Assembly (NCBI GenBank): GCA_965263165.1 | Contig: OZ253584.1 | Location: 3,029,407 to 3,093,406, forward strand | Length of the DNA stretch: 64,000 nt | Reading direction: 5' to 3' | From: SAR202-VII-2 sp965263165 | Lineage (GTDB): Bacteria; Chloroflexota; Dehalococcoidia; Lucifugimonadales; SAR202-VII-2 | Part shown: positions 34,901-42,579 of the stretch, piece after piece | Position numbering within the stretch: position 1 is the first letter of the stretch | Layout: every line of letters starts with the position of its first letter | Notes under the pieces: model-generated | What the model was told of the DNA's origin: nothing | Seen by the model: the letters and a program-made list of their open reading frames with translations, nothing else | The model's database searches: none | Position numbers and translations under genes: made by a program

Positions 34901-36228
34901 GGATCGGCCAAGCGGTGGATCTGGCTCACATTGGAGTCCATCAGCCGCACCCGAAGGTGCTCGTCGAGGTCCGACATTTCGCAGGCCAGCGTAATGACGG
35001 TGGGCAGCCGGTCTTGATAGCGGCGGTTCAAGAGTTGGTACAACTTCTCCTGCGCCCAGGGAGTCACGCTGTGGGCCCCAAGATCATCCAGGATGAGCAG
35101 CGGGGTGTTCTTCACCTGCTCGAACATCCGGTCATAGGAGACGCGGCTGTCGGGGTTGTACGTCTGGCGCAGATGGTCCAGCAGGTCCGGCGCCATGACG
35201 AAGTACGCGGGGTAGCCAGCCTTGACCCGCTCGCCGGCAATTGCCACCGCCAAATGCGTCTTGCCGCTCCCCGGAACGCCGGTGAACACCGCCCAGCCCT
35301 CGGGGTTTTCGGCGTAGCTCCTGGCAAAGTCTAAGGCCGCCTCCAGTGTCTTTCTTCTCTCCCCGTCCGTCTCCGGACCGTCCTGCAGTTTGAAACGCTC
35401 GAACGTCATGCGAGCCAGCATTTCCTGCGGGAGATTTCCAAACTGCTGCAACGCCGGCGCCAAATCGGGACCGGCCAAGCGGTGGATCTGGCTCACATTG
35501 GAGTCCATCAGCCACACCCGAAGGTGCTCGTCGAGGTCCGACATTTCGCAGGCCAGCGTAATAACGGTGGGCAGCCGGTCTTGATAGCGGCGGTTCAAGA
35601 GTTGGTACAGCTTCTCCTGCGCCCAGGGAGTCGCGCTGTGGATGCCCAGATCGTCCAGCACCAGTAGGGGAACACTTTTGAGTTCCTCGAACATCTCGTC
35701 GTAGGCCAAATCGCTATTGGGAGCGAAGGCGCCTCGCAGGTGGTCCAAGAGGTCCGGCGCCGTCATGAACGAGGCCCGCACTCCCTTCTCCATGGCGGCG
35801 TTGGCAATGGCCGCCGCTATCAGCGTCCTGCCGGTAGCCGCGGCGCCCTCCAGCACGAACCAGAACGGCAGTTCCTCAACGTAGGACTTGGCCGCCGCCA
35901 CAACAGCTTCGAAGCATCGCCGGGCATCCGGCGTTCCATCCGGGGCCTCCAGGGTATCGAAGGTAAATCGCTCGAGACTCCCCAGGTTGCTGAGCTTGAG
36001 GAAGCGTTGGCGGCGCTCTTCCTCAAAGGTGATGGACATACAGCGGCAGGGCTGGGCCTGCCCAAAACGCGGGTCTTCAAGGCCGACGTTCAAGGTAACC
36101 CAGCCGGGTCCCCCGCAGATTGGGCACGCCGGGTCCCCCTCCTCCGTCCTATTCGCCGGAGGGTCTTCCCCACCCTCGAAGGTAGGCCTTTGGGTCGCTC
36201 TTCGCAGGATGTCGCCCAGGCTCTCCAT
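31981..36228 (-). CDS. Giant multi-module DnaC/DnaI-like AAA+ protein (putative tandem helicase loader)
   Basis: The start at ATG 36228 follows AAGGGAGAGGTC; the longer frame to 36372 overlaps the DnaD-like gene. About 1415 residues. Residues 1-90 carry a Cys4 zinc site (C35, C38, C61, C63) as in DnaI-type loaders. Seven AAA+ modules follow at exact 189-residue spacing, with Walker A lysine at 323, 512, 701, 890, 1079 and 1268; module 1 reads GAAATGRT with Arg134 there. Walker B is LDDLG in modules 1-4 and 7 but LDHLG in modules 5 and 6. The putative Arg-finger segment RVRLMD is RVWLMD in module 1. Ordinary loaders have one module and act as hexamers or monomers bound to DnaB. Lies just after dnaB and a DnaD-like gene. 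Its role in loading helicase at origins or forks is inferred. Confidence 0.85.
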   Translation of the reverse strand: MESLGDILRRATQRPTFEGGEDPPANRTEEGDPACPICGGPGWVTLNVGLEDPRFGQAQPCRCMSITFEEERRQRFLKLSNLGSLERFTFDTLEAPDGTPDARRCFEAVVAAAKSYVEELPFWFVLEGAAATGRTLIAAAIANAAMEKGVRASFMTAPDLLDHLRGAFAPNSDLAYDEMFEELKSVPLLVLDDLGIHSATPWAQEKLYQLLNRRYQDRLPTVITLACEMSDLDEHLRVWLMDSNVSQIHRLAGPDLAPALQQFGNLPQEMLARMTFERFKLQDGPETDGERRKTLEAALDFARSYAENPEGWAVFTGVPGSGKTHLAVAIAGERVKAGYPAYFVMAPDLLDHLRQTYNPDSRVSYDRMFEQVKNTPLLILDDLGAHSVTPWAQEKLYQLLNRRYQDRLPTVITLACEMSDLDEHLRVRLMDSNVSQIHRLADPDLAPALQQFGNLPQEMLARMTFERFKLQDGPETDGERRKTLEAALDFARSYAENPEGWAVFTGVPGSGKTHLAVAIAGERVKAGYPAYFVMAPDLLDHLRQTYNPDSRVSYDRMFEQVKNTPLLILDDLGAHSVTPWAQEKLYQLLNRRYQDRLPTVITLACEMSDLDEHLRVRLMDSNVSQIHRLADPDLAPALQQFGNLPQEMLARMTFERFKLQDGPETDGERRKTLEAALDFARSYAENPEGWAVFTGVPGSGKTHLAVAIAGERVKAGYPAYFVMAPDLLDHLRQTYNPDSRVSYDRMFEQVKNTPLLILDDLGAHSVTPWAQEKLYQLLNRRYQDRLPTVITLACEMSDLDEHLRVRLMDSNVSQIHRLADPDLAPALQQFGNLPQEMLDRMTFERFDLRGSPETDAEGGGTLEAALDFARSYAENPEGWAVFTGVPGSGKTHLAVAIAGERVKAGYPAYFVMAPDLLDHLRQTYSPDSRVSYDRLFEQVKNTPLLVLDHLGTHSATPWAQEKLYQLLNRRYQDRLPTVITLACEMVDIDEHLRVRLTDHEVSQVHLVADPDLAPALQQFGNLPQEMLKRMTFERFDLRGGPETDATGRGTLEAAFKFARSYAENPEGWVVFTGVPGSGKTHLAVAIAGERVKAGYPAYFVMAPDLLDHLRQTYSPDSRVSYDRLFELVKNTPLLVLDHLGTHSATPWAQEKLFQLLNRRYQDRLPTVITLACEMADIDEHLRVRLTDHEVSQVHRLADPDLAPALQQFGSLPQEMLKRMTFERFDLRGGPETDATGRGTLEAAFKFARSYAESPDGWVVFTGVPGSGKTHLAVAIAGERVKAGYPAYFVMAPDLLDHLRQTYSPDSRVSYDRMFEQVKNAPLLILDDLGMEMGTPWAREKLYQIFAHRYNLRLPLVITTSNEKLDDLPPSIASRLRDGSLVEIQTIAATDYRPKGVGRNRSKQAGSDRRPKRPQP
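32250..35860. repeat. Tandem 567-bp coding repeats of the AAA+ gene
   Basis: P-loop codons recur at about 35827, 35260, 34693, 34126, 33559, 32992 and 32425, always 567 bp apart. The units 34207-34773 and 34774-35340 look identical by eye and further sequence to about 35467 continues the match. Modules 5-7 (toward 32.2 kb) are more diverged. There are no indels between P-loops. Confidence 0.85.
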
Positions 36229-36859
36229 GACCTCTCCCTTCCTCGCGCCACCGCTCCAGAATCCGGGCGATGTAACGCCAGCTACGTTTGTTGCGCTCCA
36301 CGGCCTCCACGAATGCACTGCGTATCCAGGCAGCCGGGTACTGCCCCTCGGCGTCCTTGAGTTGGTCCACAATGAGCGGGGTCAGCATCCCCACGTGCTC
36401 CTGGTAGAGCGTGAAGATTTCGGATAGAGGCGGCGCCTCCGAGGCCTCGTTCGGCAACGGCGCCGGCGCCTCGATGCGAGCCCTGTCCAGTCCCTCCAGG
36501 GCCTGACGCTCGGTCTCGCTGTTGAGCACGAAGGCCGTCTGCAGAAACGCTCCCGTCCCCACTCTCGTTCTCAGCAACAGGCCCGCGTACACAGCCTCGT
36601 CCAGCGCCCTGCCGATCTCTTCCTCAACGCTTGCATGACCGGCAAATGTGCGGCGGAGCACCGGGTCCGCCTCCAGCTCCTTCTGGGTCACCAACCGCGG
36701 CGAGCCCTTCTTCCGGTGAAAGAGGTGGACGGCCCTGAGAACCGTTTTCAACTCGCCCAGGTCATCAATCGTTTCCAGCAGAGGGCCCAGAAGAGCGTCG
36801 GGGACGGGTGTGTAGGCGCTCCCTCGGGGAAAGCCCGGAAAGCGGCCCGCGCTACTCAT
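36149..36859 (-). CDS. DnaD-like replication initiation protein
   Basis: The start ATG at 36859 overlaps the dnaB stop by 8 bases (ATGAGTAG), and the end overlaps the giant AAA+ gene by 80 bases, so the three are translationally coupled. The 236-residue protein has a winged-helix-like N-terminal part. A DnaD C-terminal domain follows from about residue 155: IFTLYQEHVGMLTPLIVDQLKDAEGQYPAAWIRSAF, then NKRSWRYIARILERW. DnaD-type proteins bind and remodel DNA during primosome assembly. With dnaB upstream and loader modules downstream, the order recalls the DnaD-DnaI-DnaB set of Firmicutes. Confidence 0.78.
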   Translation of the reverse strand: MSSAGRFPGFPRGSAYTPVPDALLGPLLETIDDLGELKTVLRAVHLFHRKKGSPRLVTQKELEADPVLRRTFAGHASVEEEIGRALDEAVYAGLLLRTRVGTGAFLQTAFVLNSETERQALEGLDRARIEAPAPLPNEASEAPPLSEIFTLYQEHVGMLTPLIVDQLKDAEGQYPAAWIRSAFVEAVERNKRSWRYIARILERWREEGRGHGEPGRHPAKSDPKAYLRGWGRPSGE

Positions 36860-38231
36860 AGGGCTCGAGCCTGGCCAGGTTCTCGAAGCGGGCCAGGCGC
36901 TCGTTGAAGTACAGCTCCACCCTTCCCACCGGCCCGTGCCGATGCTTCTCCACAATGATCTCGGCGACGTTGTGGGGGTACGGACGTTCCGGAAAACGCC
37001 GCGCCCATTCCTCCTCCGAATAAGCCTTGTCCTCCCGGTAGATGAAGGCGACCACGTCCGCATCCTGCTCGATGCTGCCGCTCTCCCGCAGGTCCGACAG
37101 TCTGGGCCGGCGGCCATCCCGCTCACGGCGCTCTATGTCGCGGCTGAGCTGAGAGACGGCGATCAGGGGGACCTTCAGGTCTCGCGCGACGCCCTTGAGA
37201 GAGCGGGATATCTCGCCCATCTCCGCCACCCGGTTCTCGGGCCTGCCGCTACCGCCCGCAGCGAGCTGCATGTAGTCCACGAGAACGAGGTCCAAGCCCC
37301 CAACCTCGGCATGAAGACGCCTCACCTTGCTCCGAATCTCAACGATCGTCACAAGGGGGGTGTCGTCTATCCAAACGGGAAGGTCAGACAGGGCGCCAAC
37401 GCTTTCATGGATGCGGTGTTCCTCCATTTCGTTGTAGAGGTGCAGGCGCAACCGGTGGCTGTCGACCCCGGCCTCCGAGGCCAGAAGGCGCATGGCCAGT
37501 TGCTCCCGCCCCATCTCCAGGCTAAACACCGCCACCCTGGACCCCTGACCCGCGGCGTACCGGCCTATGTTCAGCGCCAAGGCGCTCTTGCCCAGGCTGG
37601 GCCGGGCCGCCAAGACCACCATGTCCGAACGCTGGAGACCGCCCAGAAGCCGGTCAAGATCCCGAAACCCTGTGGGGACTGGCCCCTCGTGCTGCCCCAG
37701 CGGCGCCAGGGCCGCTGTGGTCGTCTGCTCCAGATAGGTGTCCAGAACGTCGCGGAGGGAAACGAAATCGCGGCGCTCGCGCCCGGAGCGGATGCGGAAC
37801 AGCACGCCCTCAGCCTGCGTCAGGGCGTCCTCAACGTCAGCGGGGCCTTCATAGCCAATGTCTGCGATTTCACCGGCGGCGTTGATGAGGCGCCGCAGCG
37901 TGGAGGAGCGGGACACGATGCGAGCGTAGTGCTCTGCGTGGACCGACGTGGGCACAATGCTAACGAGATAGCTCAGATAGGACGGGCCGCCGATGTCGTC
38001 CAGCCTGCCAAGGCGGTTGATTTCGTGAGCGACGGTCAGCTCGTTGATGGCCTCGTCGCGCTCGTAGAGGTTCTGGCATGCCTCGTAGCACCAGCGGTTC
38101 TTCTCGCGATAGAAGTCGCCGGGTTTCAGCAGCGGCTGGACGCGGAGAAAAGTCTCGCCGTCGATGAGCAGGGACCCAACCACCGCCTCCTCCGCTTCCA
38201 CACTGTGCGGGGGGAGTTTCTCTACGTACAT
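36852..38231 (-). CDS. dnaB: Replicative DNA helicase
   Basis: The 459-residue protein begins MYVEKLPPHSVEAEEAVVGSLL, the standard DnaB N-terminus. The RecA-like C-terminal domain has Walker A in LAARPSLGKSALA (about 208-219) and Walker B in LVLVDYMQLA, then LRESGSIEQDADVVAFIYRED. It forms a hexamer that unwinds the fork 5'-to-3' and interacts with primase. It lies 88 bases downstream of rplI (a common neighbour) and 8 bases overlap the DnaD-like gene. No intein or insertion is apparent. Confidence 0.93.
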   Translation of the reverse strand: MYVEKLPPHSVEAEEAVVGSLLIDGETFLRVQPLLKPGDFYREKNRWCYEACQNLYERDEAINELTVAHEINRLGRLDDIGGPSYLSYLVSIVPTSVHAEHYARIVSRSSTLRRLINAAGEIADIGYEGPADVEDALTQAEGVLFRIRSGRERRDFVSLRDVLDTYLEQTTTAALAPLGQHEGPVPTGFRDLDRLLGGLQRSDMVVLAARPSLGKSALALNIGRYAAGQGSRVAVFSLEMGREQLAMRLLASEAGVDSHRLRLHLYNEMEEHRIHESVGALSDLPVWIDDTPLVTIVEIRSKVRRLHAEVGGLDLVLVDYMQLAAGGSGRPENRVAEMGEISRSLKGVARDLKVPLIAVSQLSRDIERRERDGRRPRLSDLRESGSIEQDADVVAFIYREDKAYSEEEWARRFPERPYPHNVAEIIVEKHRHGPVGRVELYFNERLARFENLARLEPYE

Positions 38232-38319
38232 GGCAAATCCCAGGTGCTGGATTCAGGCCAATCTACTATGGACAGGTAGGCGCAATGCCTATGTGTGAGT
38301 GAAACAGCGCGAGGTTGTC

Positions 38320-38925
38320 TCAGCGGGGTTGCTCGTCGTCCTCCTCGGGTTCCGGCTCTTCCTCCGTTTCGGCGGCGGCCTCCTCCACTACGGCGGCGGG
38401 GTCTGCCGAGGAAACATCCTCCTGCTCGGCTTCCTGGTCGTCCTCCGCGGCGGCGCGCAGGGCGCCAGGCCCTTCACCCGTCACGACGACAGTGACCATG
38501 GCCGAGGTCTGTTGGGGCAGCTTTAGCTCCACCTCGAAGGTTCCGGGCTCCCGAATCGGGTCGCCAAGGCTGATAGTGCGACGGTCGACGGGGACGCCCA
38601 GCATCTCCGTCAGCTTCTCGGCGATGTGGATGTTGGTAACGGACCCAAACAGCCGCCCCGACGAACTGGCGCGCATGGAGAACTCCACCGTGGTCCCTTC
38701 CAAGAGCTCCGCCAGGGCCTTCATATCGTTCTGCTCTCGAATGCGGCGCGCTTCAGCCGCCTTGCGCACCTTCTCCACCCGCTGGAGTTGGTCCTTCGTG
38801 GCCGGCGCCGCCAGATTTCGGGGCAGCAGGTAGTTGCGAGCATATCCGTTGGCAACCTCGCGGACCTCTCCGGCTCTGCCCAGCCGGCCCACGTCTTCAA
38901 GAAAGAGCACCTTCGTCTTACCCAT
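38320..38925 (-). CDS. rplI: 50S ribosomal protein L9 with long acidic C-terminal tail
   Basis: The first ~148 residues (MGKTKVLFLEDVGRLGRAGEVREVANGYARNYLLPRNLA) match L9, including the RNA-binding N-domain. L9 usually ends near residue 150. Here about 50 extra residues follow, mostly Glu, Asp, Ala and Pro (EDVSSADPAAVVEEAAAETE and onward). The function of the tail is unknown. It is the first gene of the leftward replication operon with dnaB. Confidence 0.92.
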   Translation of the reverse strand: MGKTKVLFLEDVGRLGRAGEVREVANGYARNYLLPRNLAAPATKDQLQRVEKVRKAAEARRIREQNDMKALAELLEGTTVEFSMRASSSGRLFGSVTNIHIAEKLTEMLGVPVDRRTISLGDPIREPGTFEVELKLPQQTSAMVTVVVTGEGPGALRAAAEDDQEAEQEDVSSADPAAVVEEAAAETEEEPEPEEDDEQPR

Positions 38926-39114
38926 TGCAACGCTCCGTGAGTCTGAGGAAGTGAAATTGGAACAAGGGTATCACATGACAGCCCGCATGAAATCATACCC
39001 CACCGGGGCCTTGCGCGAGAATCGCTTTCCGGGCTCCATGAGCCAGGATGGCACCGACGGGCCCTAGACCGGGACGGAAACGGTGGCCCCGGAACGCGAC
39101 GGGGATGGACTACT

Positions 39115-41331
39115 CTACCCGGCGCCGGTCAAAGCCCGTTCCAAGCCGCCCTCCCAGGCATCGGAGAGTGCAGCCAGGGACAAGTCGATCCGGTCACTGA
39201 TCGTGAACCTCGCCCCGCCCACCACACCGAGGTTCGCGAGCGGAACGCCTCGGTCCGCGGCGAGGCGCTGAAACCGGGGCGCGTCGGCGGCCGCCAGCGA
39301 GACGACCACGCGGGACGCCGCTTCTCCAAAGAAGGCCGCGTCCCAACGCCCTTCGATCGGGAACCCGCCGCCAAAGCCAAGCCCGCCCTGAACGGCGCTC
39401 TCGGCAAGGGCAACCGCCAACCCCCCATCCGAGCAATCGTGGGCCGAGGACAACAGGCCCTCGGCGATAGCTTCCTGAAGGCACCTCTGAAGCCGAGCCT
39501 CCAGATCGAGGTCTATGGTGGGCGTCCCCGCCACCACGCCGTGGACCATTTCGAGATACTCGCTGCCGCCAAGCGCGGCGGCTTCGCCGGTAACCAAGGC
39601 CGCGCCGAGCAACAGCACCATGTCTCCCTCCCGACGGAACGCCGCCTGGCAGTGGACAGCAGCGTCCTCCAGAACCCCAACCGCCCCGACTACGGGCGTT
39701 GGATAGATGGCCCTGCCGTCAACCTCGTTGTACAGGCTGACGTTGCCGCTGACCACCGGAACCCCAAGCGCCCTGCAAGCCTCCGCCATGCCCCTGATGG
39801 CCTGTTCAAGCTGGTCGTAGACCTGCAAATTTTCAGGATTGCCGAAGTTCAGGCAGTCGGTAATGGCGAGGGGCCGCGCTCCCACGCAACTCACGTTGCG
39901 GCACGCTTCGGCAACAGCGATCGCCCCTCCCTGATATGGGTCCAAATAGGTGTAGCGGCCGTTGCCGTCGGTGGCGATGGCAAGCCCCTTTCTGGTCTCC
40001 CTCAGGCGGAGCACGGCGGCATCCCCCCCCGGACCCTGCGCCGTGTTGGTCTGCACCTGGTGGTCGTACTGCCGGAAGATCCAGCGTTTGCTGGCGATGT
40101 TGGGCGATGCCAAGAGCCTCAGCAACAGTTCCCCGGGGCCACCGTCGGGCAACGGCAACGACTCGAGGTCGAAGGCGCGGGTCTCCTCGAGATAGTCGGG
40201 AGCGATTCCCTGGAGCCTGTATAGAGGCGGGTCTGTGAGGGGCTCCACTGGGAGGTCGGCCACGGCCTGACCTCCCTCTTTGATCCTAACGTTGCCGTCG
40301 TCCGTCACCCGCCCGACAACCGTGAAGGGCAGGTCCCACTTGTCCAACACCGCTTCAACTCTGGCTTCTTCCCCCGCCCTGACGATGAGCAACATGCGCT
40401 CCTGAGACTCCGACAGCATCACCTCGTAGGGCGTCATGCCGCGCTCGCGCCGCAGCACGTTGCCGAGTTCCAACTCGGCTCCACCGGCGCCCTTCGCCGC
40501 GCTCTCGACGACTGAGCTGGTGAGGCCGGCGGCGCCAAGGTCCTGCATTCCCGCCAGCACCCCGTCCGCGGCCATCTCCAGGCACGCCTCTATAAGCACC
40601 TTTTCCAGGAAGGGGTTCCCAACCTGAACGGCGGACCTGAGTTCCCTCTCCTGCTCCAGAACCCTGGAGGCGAGACCGGAGGCGCCGTGGATACCGTCCC
40701 GCCCCGTGTCAGCGCCCACCAGAAAGATCGGATTGCCAACGCCCGTGGCCCCGGAGAAGGTCAGATCGTCGCGGCGGGCTAATCCAATGCACATCGCGTT
40801 GACGAGGGGGTTGCCCGCATAGGCCGGAGAGAAGACGGTCTCTCCGCCAACGTTGGGAACGCCAATGCAGTTGCCATACCAGGAGATGCCCCCCACCACA
40901 CCCCGGAAGAGCGACCTGTCCCTCTCTGTTGTCAGGGGGCCGAAACGGAGCGAATTCAGCAGGGCAATGGGCCTTGCGCCCATCGCAAGGATGTCCCGGA
41001 CAATGCCCCCAACTCCCGTGGCCGCCCCCTGGAACGGCTCGACAGCTGAGGGATGATTGTGCGACTCGATCTTGAAGACGAGATAGAGGTCGTCTTCCAA
41101 CTCCAAGACGCCGGCATTTTCCTGGCCCGGCGGCACAAGCAAATTCGGGCTGTCGGAAGGGAACAACCGGAGCAGGGGCTTGGAGTGCTTGTAGCCGCAG
41201 TGTTCGCTCCACAGGGAGCCGAACATGCCCAACTCCAGCAGATTGGGCGTCCTGCCCAGCCTGTCCACAATGGCCTCGTACTCCTTCTCGGATAGGGCCA
41301 GATCGTCCAAGGTTTCTTTGGCAACCGGCAT
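39115..41331 (-). CDS. purL: Phosphoribosylformylglycinamidine synthase subunit PurL
   Basis: The ATG at 41331 gives MPVAKETLDDLALSEKEYEAIVDRLGRTPNLLELGMF, the small-type PurL start; the upstream extension to 41448 is not conserved-looking. 738 residues. It has WSEHCGYKHSKPLLRLFPS, ESHNHPSAVEPFQGAATGVGGIVRDI (ATP and substrate sites) and the duplicated half-domain with SAHDCSDGGLAVALAESA. PurL makes FGAM from FGAR, ATP and ammonia delivered by PurQ with PurS. Neither purQ nor purS is adjacent. Confidence 0.92.
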   Translation of the reverse strand: MPVAKETLDDLALSEKEYEAIVDRLGRTPNLLELGMFGSLWSEHCGYKHSKPLLRLFPSDSPNLLVPPGQENAGVLELEDDLYLVFKIESHNHPSAVEPFQGAATGVGGIVRDILAMGARPIALLNSLRFGPLTTERDRSLFRGVVGGISWYGNCIGVPNVGGETVFSPAYAGNPLVNAMCIGLARRDDLTFSGATGVGNPIFLVGADTGRDGIHGASGLASRVLEQERELRSAVQVGNPFLEKVLIEACLEMAADGVLAGMQDLGAAGLTSSVVESAAKGAGGAELELGNVLRRERGMTPYEVMLSESQERMLLIVRAGEEARVEAVLDKWDLPFTVVGRVTDDGNVRIKEGGQAVADLPVEPLTDPPLYRLQGIAPDYLEETRAFDLESLPLPDGGPGELLLRLLASPNIASKRWIFRQYDHQVQTNTAQGPGGDAAVLRLRETRKGLAIATDGNGRYTYLDPYQGGAIAVAEACRNVSCVGARPLAITDCLNFGNPENLQVYDQLEQAIRGMAEACRALGVPVVSGNVSLYNEVDGRAIYPTPVVGAVGVLEDAAVHCQAAFRREGDMVLLLGAALVTGEAAALGGSEYLEMVHGVVAGTPTIDLDLEARLQRCLQEAIAEGLLSSAHDCSDGGLAVALAESAVQGGLGFGGGFPIEGRWDAAFFGEAASRVVVSLAAADAPRFQRLAADRGVPLANLGVVGGARFTISDRIDLSLAALSDAWEGGLERALTGAG

Positions 41332-41485
41332 TGCTCTCCAGGGGCGAGGGACTCCGAAAAGCCCGGGTGTAGGTGCACTGCAATGATAACGCAACAGGCG
41401 TTGGCAGTAGCAACGCCTGGCCAGGAACCGGCCCCCGCCCGCGGGCAAACCCCCGGCGGCGGCGAGTCATTGTGCTGGGTGTGCT

Positions 41486-41592
41486 TTCTAGGAACGTTAG
41501 CTACAAGCGCCAAGCGGGAGGATCCTCTTGTCCCTTTCCCTGTAGTCGAGGAAGGCTCGGATGGGGGCGCGCAACAACCTCTTTGGGAACTA
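41486..41592. repeat. Palindromic intergenic repeat, copy 5
   Basis: Begins TTTCTAGGAACGTTAGCTACAAGC and ends CAACAACCTCTTTGGGAACT, with imperfect inverted termini. The interior pairs CCTTTCCCTGTAG-like and GAGGAAGGCTCGGATGG-like arms only partly. Confidence 0.7.
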
Positions 41593-41756
41593 CTGTCATC
41601 CCCAATCCTGGCAACTCAGACAGATTGGCCCCATGGGTATTGACACCAACTGGCTTGCGACGTACTCTCTTTCTTGCAGTCGCGCCCCTTCCTCAGCCCA
41701 GCTTCAGCCAACCGGTTTCTGGCGAGGCCGCAGGCCACCCGGCCAGAGTCAAGGGG

Positions 41757-41785
41757 TTGACATGGAATGTGCGTCTGTATATGCT
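41757..41785 (+). promoter_or_regulatory. Sigma70-like promoter for the collagen-like lipoprotein
   Basis: TTGACA (41757-41762), a 17-base spacer and TATGCT (41780-41785). It leaves an untranslated leader of about 98 bases before the ATG at 41890. Confidence 0.6.
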
Positions 41786-41889
41786 TAGGTGAGTGATGCG
41801 GTGGCGTCCCTGGCTAGGGTGCGCGCCGATAGCTTGAAACCGGCAACCATATGTTAGGGATTCCCGGTCTTATGATAAAAGGAGGGCCG

Positions 41890-42474
41890 ATGAGGCAGTT
41901 TGTACGCGCGCGATTCCTGGCTCTTGTTGTCATCATTTCTGCTGCTGCGCTCGTAGCCGCTGCGTGCTCTGGGGACGTAGGCCCGGCGGGTCCCGCTGGC
42001 GCTGACGGCGCCCGCGGCGCAATCGGCCCACAGGGTGGAGTCGGGCCATCCGGCTCGCAGGGTATTCCAGGCTCGCCAGGCCAGCAAGGCGAGCGGGGTC
42101 TTGTCGGCGTTCCCGGACAACGAGGAGCAGATGGAGCACCTGGGGCAGCTGGAGCACCTGGTGAGACAGTGGTGTCGCCGGCCAGCGTTATTGCCGGCAG
42201 CACACTCTTCGACTACCCCATACACATCGCGGTTACCGGCGGCGCCATCCGCGTCTGGGGCTCCGGCTTCAACGATGGAGAGGTTGTCCTGATCCAGGTC
42301 GGGGACGCGTCGGTGCCGGGCGGCTCCGCTACGGCAAACAGCAGCGGCGCCTTTGCAGTCGAGACCGACGCCCTGCCCGACAGCATTGCGGCCGGCGTCT
42401 ACTCCCTCTGGGCCATCGGTGATGGGGGAACCAAGGTATCCTCACCGCTCGTGGTAGTGGACAAGCTCAAGTAG
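41890..42474 (+). CDS. Collagen-like repeat lipoprotein
   Basis: The ATG at 41890 follows AAAAGGAGGGCCG. The 194-residue product starts with a lipoprotein signal ending in LVAAACSGD. About 22 Gly-X-Y collagen triplets then follow: GPAGPAGADGARGAIGPQGG and onward to about residue 95. The C-terminal ~100 residues form a globular beta domain resembling an Ig-like fold (GAIRVWGSGFNDGEVVLIQVGD). Bacterial collagen-like proteins often form trimers at the cell surface. It has its own promoter and a strong terminator, so it is a single-gene unit. Confidence 0.82.
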   Translation: MRQFVRARFLALVVIISAAALVAAACSGDVGPAGPAGADGARGAIGPQGGVGPSGSQGIPGSPGQQGERGLVGVPGQRGADGAPGAAGAPGETVVSPASVIAGSTLFDYPIHIAVTGGAIRVWGSGFNDGEVVLIQVGDASVPGGSATANSSGAFAVETDALPDSIAAGVYSLWAIGDGGTKVSSPLVVVDKLK

Positions 42475-42503
42475 TCGCGGACTACACAGCTAGCAGAGAA
42501 AGC

Positions 42504-42552
42504 GAAGCGCCCAACTCCCGGCCGGGAGTTGGGCGCTTCCTTGTCATTGTCT
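42504..42552 (+). terminator. Strong Rho-independent terminator
   Basis: A perfect 18-bp hairpin (GAAGCGCCCAACTCCCGG with its exact complement, 42504-42539), then TTGTCATTGT. It lies 29 bases after the stop of the collagen-like gene. Confidence 0.85.
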
Positions 42553-42579
42553 CCTCTCCCAGGGGGGCGCTGAGTTCCG

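Larger units (their letters stand above)
41332..41889. other. 558-bp intergenic region between purL and collagen-like gene
   Basis: Contains palindromic repeat copy 5 (41486-41592), the promoter at 41757-41785 and no gene. The first part, 41332-41480, faces the purL start and should hold its promoter, which I could not pick out. Between 41595 and 41750 nothing was recognised. Confidence 0.5.

Noticed and set aside
39000..39114. Riboswitch or leader RNA near rplI/purL
   Set aside because: No recognised riboswitch consensus or extended pairing was seen.
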